In this document: piece by piece, positions 62,071 to 64,000 of the stretch
Position numbering within the stretch: the first letter of the stretch is position 1
Layout: every line of letters starts with the position of its first letter
DNA from: Rufibacter hautae
GTDB lineage: Bacteria > Bacteroidota > Bacteroidia > Cytophagales > Hymenobacteraceae
Assembly: GCF_008271695.1 (NCBI RefSeq)
Contig: NZ_VKKY01000002.1
Span: 992,001-1,056,000 of the forward strand
Length of the DNA stretch: 64,000 nucleotides
Direction: 5' to 3'
Notes under the pieces: model-generated
Told to the model about the DNA's origin: nothing
The model's input: the letters and a program-made list of their open reading frames with translations, nothing else
Databases searched by the model: none
Translations under genes and position numbers: made by a program

Positions 62071-62667
62071 TTGATGACAGGAATAATTGTACTCGCTGCC
62101 GGTTCTTCCAGTAGGTTAGGGCAGCCCAAGCAACAACTCCTATACAAAGGGCAAACCTTGTTGCAACATTCCCTTCAGGCGGCCCTGGCATCTGGCGGAT
62201 CACCGGTAATGGTGGTGTTAGGAGCCAACGCTGAAGCAATCCTTTCCAAAATAGAAGAAACAGAAACAATAGTACTTCATAACCCTCATTGGGAGGAAGG
62301 AATGGCCTCTTCCATTCGGGTGGGCATATCTAAGCTATTGGAAGTTGCTCCTGAATCTACGTCGGCCTTGTTCCTGCTCTGTGACCAGCCCTTTGTTTCT
62401 GCGGATTTGCTTAACCAGATGATCCAGCAGAAAGAGGAAACCCAGAAGGGGATTGTGGCTTGCGCTTATCAAAACACCTTGGGAGCGCCCGTTCTTTTTG
62501 ATCAGCATTTCTTTCCCCGGCTCCAGCAACTGAAAGGCCAAGAAGGTGCAAAAAAGCTACTCGGCCAGTTTCCTGCTGAAGTTTCCCCTGTACCGTTCCC
62601 CGCGGGAGCTGTTGACATTGACACCTTAGCTGATTATGCCTCCCTGAAAGCTGGCGAGGTACAATAA
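62071..62667 (+). CDS. MocA-like molybdenum cofactor cytidylyltransferase
   Basis: The 198-aa NTP transferase has the signature LAAGSSSRLGQPKQQLLYKG at residues 6-25 (nucleotide and metal binding), an acidic CDQPFVSADLL segment near 106, and the usual GAPVLFDQHFFP region. The family adds CMP to molybdopterin before insertion into hydroxylases. Its place between xdhC and the 2Fe-2S subunit of such an enzyme supports this function. Confidence 0.9.
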   Translation: MMTGIIVLAAGSSSRLGQPKQQLLYKGQTLLQHSLQAALASGGSPVMVVLGANAEAILSKIEETETIVLHNPHWEEGMASSIRVGISKLLEVAPESTSALFLLCDQPFVSADLLNQMIQQKEETQKGIVACAYQNTLGAPVLFDQHFFPRLQQLKGQEGAKKLLGQFPAEVSPVPFPAGAVDIDTLADYASLKAGEVQ

Positions 62668-62978
62668 TCTTTCTCCTTCCTTTGCTTTCCTGAGGTTCTT
62701 AAGGTAGAACCTTTTAGGTCACGAGCTTCCAGGATCGGCCGTTTTGAACCTGTTTTTTCAAAATCTACACGAAAACAGCCGTTTTTAAATTGGGCTCTTT
62801 TCTCCTTTCTGCCCCTATTTCCCTTAACTGAACTCCATTTTAACCGTTAGAAAGACAATTGAAAATGGTTCGTCTTTTCTGTTCGGTTTCATGGGCCTAC
62901 CAAACGCCTTCAAGAAATTAGAAAAAGCGTAACTGGCGTCTGTTAAAAGAAAGTTTCACCAGTTCATTCACCGCCCCC
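62668..62978. other. Gap between mocA-like gene and the 2Fe-2S subunit
   Basis: This gap of 311 bp contains one hairpin-family copy (62738-62780). No gene was recognised. It is long for an operon interior, so the oxidoreductase genes may also have their own promoter here. Confidence 0.55.
62738..62780. repeat. Dispersed hairpin family copy q
   Basis: GGCCGTTTTGAACCTGTTTT followed by TTCAAAATCTACACGAAAAC and AGCC follows the family core with damaged pairing on the right side. It is within a likely operon. Confidence 0.6.
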
Positions 62979-63506
62979 ATGAACACACAAAATTCACTCG
63001 GGGCAGAAACGGCTGTACGGCCGCTGCTGCCAGAGACCAGAACCGTTACCCTCCGGGTGAACGGCACCACCCACCAACTCCAATTAGCTCCGTGGACCTC
63101 GGTACTGGATGCCTTGCGGGAGCACCTCCAGTTAACAGGCACCAAAAAAGGCTGCGACCATGGTCAATGTGGAGCCTGCACGGTGCTGCTCAATGGAAAG
63201 CGCATCAATTCCTGCCTTACCCTGGCAGTGATGCAGGAAAACAAAGAAATCACCACGGTAGAAGGCTTGGCACAGAATGGAGAATTACACCCGGTACAAC
63301 AAGCTTTTATTGACCACGATGCGTTCCAGTGCGGTTACTGCACCCCAGGACAAATCTGCTCGGTCATTGGCCTGGTAAACGAAGGGAAAGCAAAGACGCT
63401 GGACGACATCAAGGACCTCATGAGCGGAAATGTGTGCCGGTGCGGAGCCTATGTGAACATTGTAAAAGTGGCGCAGGAGGCCCTGGAAAAAAACACCGGA
63501 TTATGA
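62979..63506 (+). CDS. 2Fe-2S subunit of a molybdenum hydroxylase (PaoA/YagT type)
   Basis: The 175-aa protein is the iron-sulfur subunit of an aldehyde or xanthine oxidoreductase. The plant-type 2Fe-2S centre uses Cys59, Cys64, Cys67 and Cys79 (CDHGQCGAC...C), and the second centre uses Cys118, Cys121, Cys153 and Cys155 (CGYC...CRC). Unlike E. coli PaoA/YagT it has no visible Tat signal; its 22-residue head lacks a twin arginine. The FAD subunit gene overlaps its stop by four bases (ATGA). Confidence 0.94.
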   Translation: MNTQNSLGAETAVRPLLPETRTVTLRVNGTTHQLQLAPWTSVLDALREHLQLTGTKKGCDHGQCGACTVLLNGKRINSCLTLAVMQENKEITTVEGLAQNGELHPVQQAFIDHDAFQCGYCTPGQICSVIGLVNEGKAKTLDDIKDLMSGNVCRCGAYVNIVKVAQEALEKNTGL

Positions 63507-64000
63507 GACCATTCACCTTTACCCAATCCCAAGATGTAGACACCGCCGTACAGGAAGTCTCCAAGGAGGGCGCCAAATTCATTGCCGGCGGCACCAATCT
63601 GCTGGATTTGATGAAAATAGACGTCATGAGCCCCTCTCATCTGGTGGACATCACGCAAATAGCCTTAGACACCATAGAGGAAACCGAAGCAGGAGGAATC
63701 AGGTTAGGAGCCTTGGCCAAAAACGCCGACACTGCTTACCATGAACTGGTGGAAACCCGTTACCCGTTGCTTTCCCACGCTATTCTTGCCGGAGCTACCG
63801 CTCAGTTGCGCAACATGGCCACAGACGGCGGCAACCTGCTGCAACGCACCCGCTGCTACTATTTCTATGATACCCACACGCCTTGCAACAAACGGGAACC
63901 AGGCTCAGGCTGCTCAGCCATACAGGGCTACAACCGTGATTTAGCCATTCTGGGCACCAGCGAACATTGCATTGCCACCCATCCTTCTGATATGTGTGTA
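63503..64000 (+). CDS. FAD-binding subunit of a molybdenum hydroxylase (PaoB/YagS type), cut by the window end
   Basis: About 166 N-terminal residues are present and the frame is open at base 64000. The FAD-binding motif [13 protein letters not shown] (near residues 26-38) and the [21 protein letters not shown] segment match the CutM/PaoB family. Cys118, Cys128, Cys137 and Cys156 ([27 protein letters not shown]) mark the extra 4Fe-4S cluster of the PaoB-type subunit. The molybdenum subunit is expected just beyond the window. Confidence 0.92.
   Translation, partial: MRPFTFTQSQDVDTAVQEVSKEGAKFIAGGTNLLDLMKIDVMSPSHLVDITQIALDTIEETEAGGIRLGALAKNADTAYHELVETRYPLLSHAILAGATAQLRNMATDGGNLLQRTRCYYFYDTHTPCNKREPGSGCSAIQGYNRDLAILGTSEHCIATHPSDMCV

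Noticed and set aside
1-64000. tRNA, rRNA, insertion sequences or prophage genes
   Set aside because: No tRNA T-arm patterns, rRNA segments, transposase or integrase motifs were noticed by reading; a covariance search was not possible.

Overview
The window reads as chromosomal DNA of a Bacteroidota bacterium of the Cytophagales, most likely Hymenobacteraceae (Rufibacter/Pontibacter type; genus is an inference). The evidence is a SusC/SusD pair behind an ECF sigma factor and a DUF4974-type FecR, a type IX secretion C-terminal sorting domain on a subtilase, a lipoprotein-type Omp85 protein (TamL), a fused E1 alpha/beta dehydrogenase, and almost no Shine-Dalgarno sequences. No rRNA, tRNA, CRISPR array, prophage or transposase was seen; gene density and composition look even throughout.

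Layout. 1-12 kb holds housekeeping genes: the end of a barrel protein, a TrmH-type RNA methyltransferase divergent from tamL, the E1 fusion, hemF with a PAP2 phosphatase, ribE, an exopolysaccharide initiating transferase, pcm, an acyl-CoA thioesterase and an unrecognised 210-aa protein. 12-24 kb holds gatB with a TlpA lipoprotein, alaS, a MerR regulator, dprA, a class IV aminotransferase, an M19 dipeptidase, a threonine synthase-like gene, a LysR regulator, a cupin and a small membrane protein. 24-30 kb holds NAD salvage (pncB and pncA, convergent) and proline synthesis (proB-proA). 30-40 kb is one unit read leftwards: ECF sigma, FecR, SusC with an STN signalling domain, SusD and an M16 peptidase. 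It looks like a receptor-controlled uptake system, possibly for peptides.

40-52 kb is a phenylacetate catabolic (paa) cluster on the minus strand: TetR (PaaR-like), paaE, paaA, paaB, paaC, paaD, paaG, paaH, paaJ, paaY, paaZ and an extra crotonase-family gene. Together they encode epoxidation of phenylacetyl-CoA, ring opening and beta-oxidation to acetyl-CoA and succinyl-CoA. No paaK ligase is in the window. A PaaR-type operator lies upstream of the TetR gene.

52-60.5 kb is accessory: a secreted 170-aa protein, a long gene-free stretch, a subtilase with SLH-like repeats plus a T9SS sorting domain, a cold-shock protein, three orphan genes, and a lipoprotein/barrel pair. 60.9-64 kb starts a molybdenum hydroxylase operon (xdhC, a MocA-like nucleotidyltransferase, the 2Fe-2S subunit, and an FAD subunit cut by the window end).

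The most unusual signal is between the genes: about 20 related imperfect hairpins built on one core (GTTTTAGGC, then TGTTTT-cag-AAAACA, then GCCTAAAAC), plus four other short palindromic repeat families. They sit at gene ends, inside operons and between divergent genes, so they are not all terminators.
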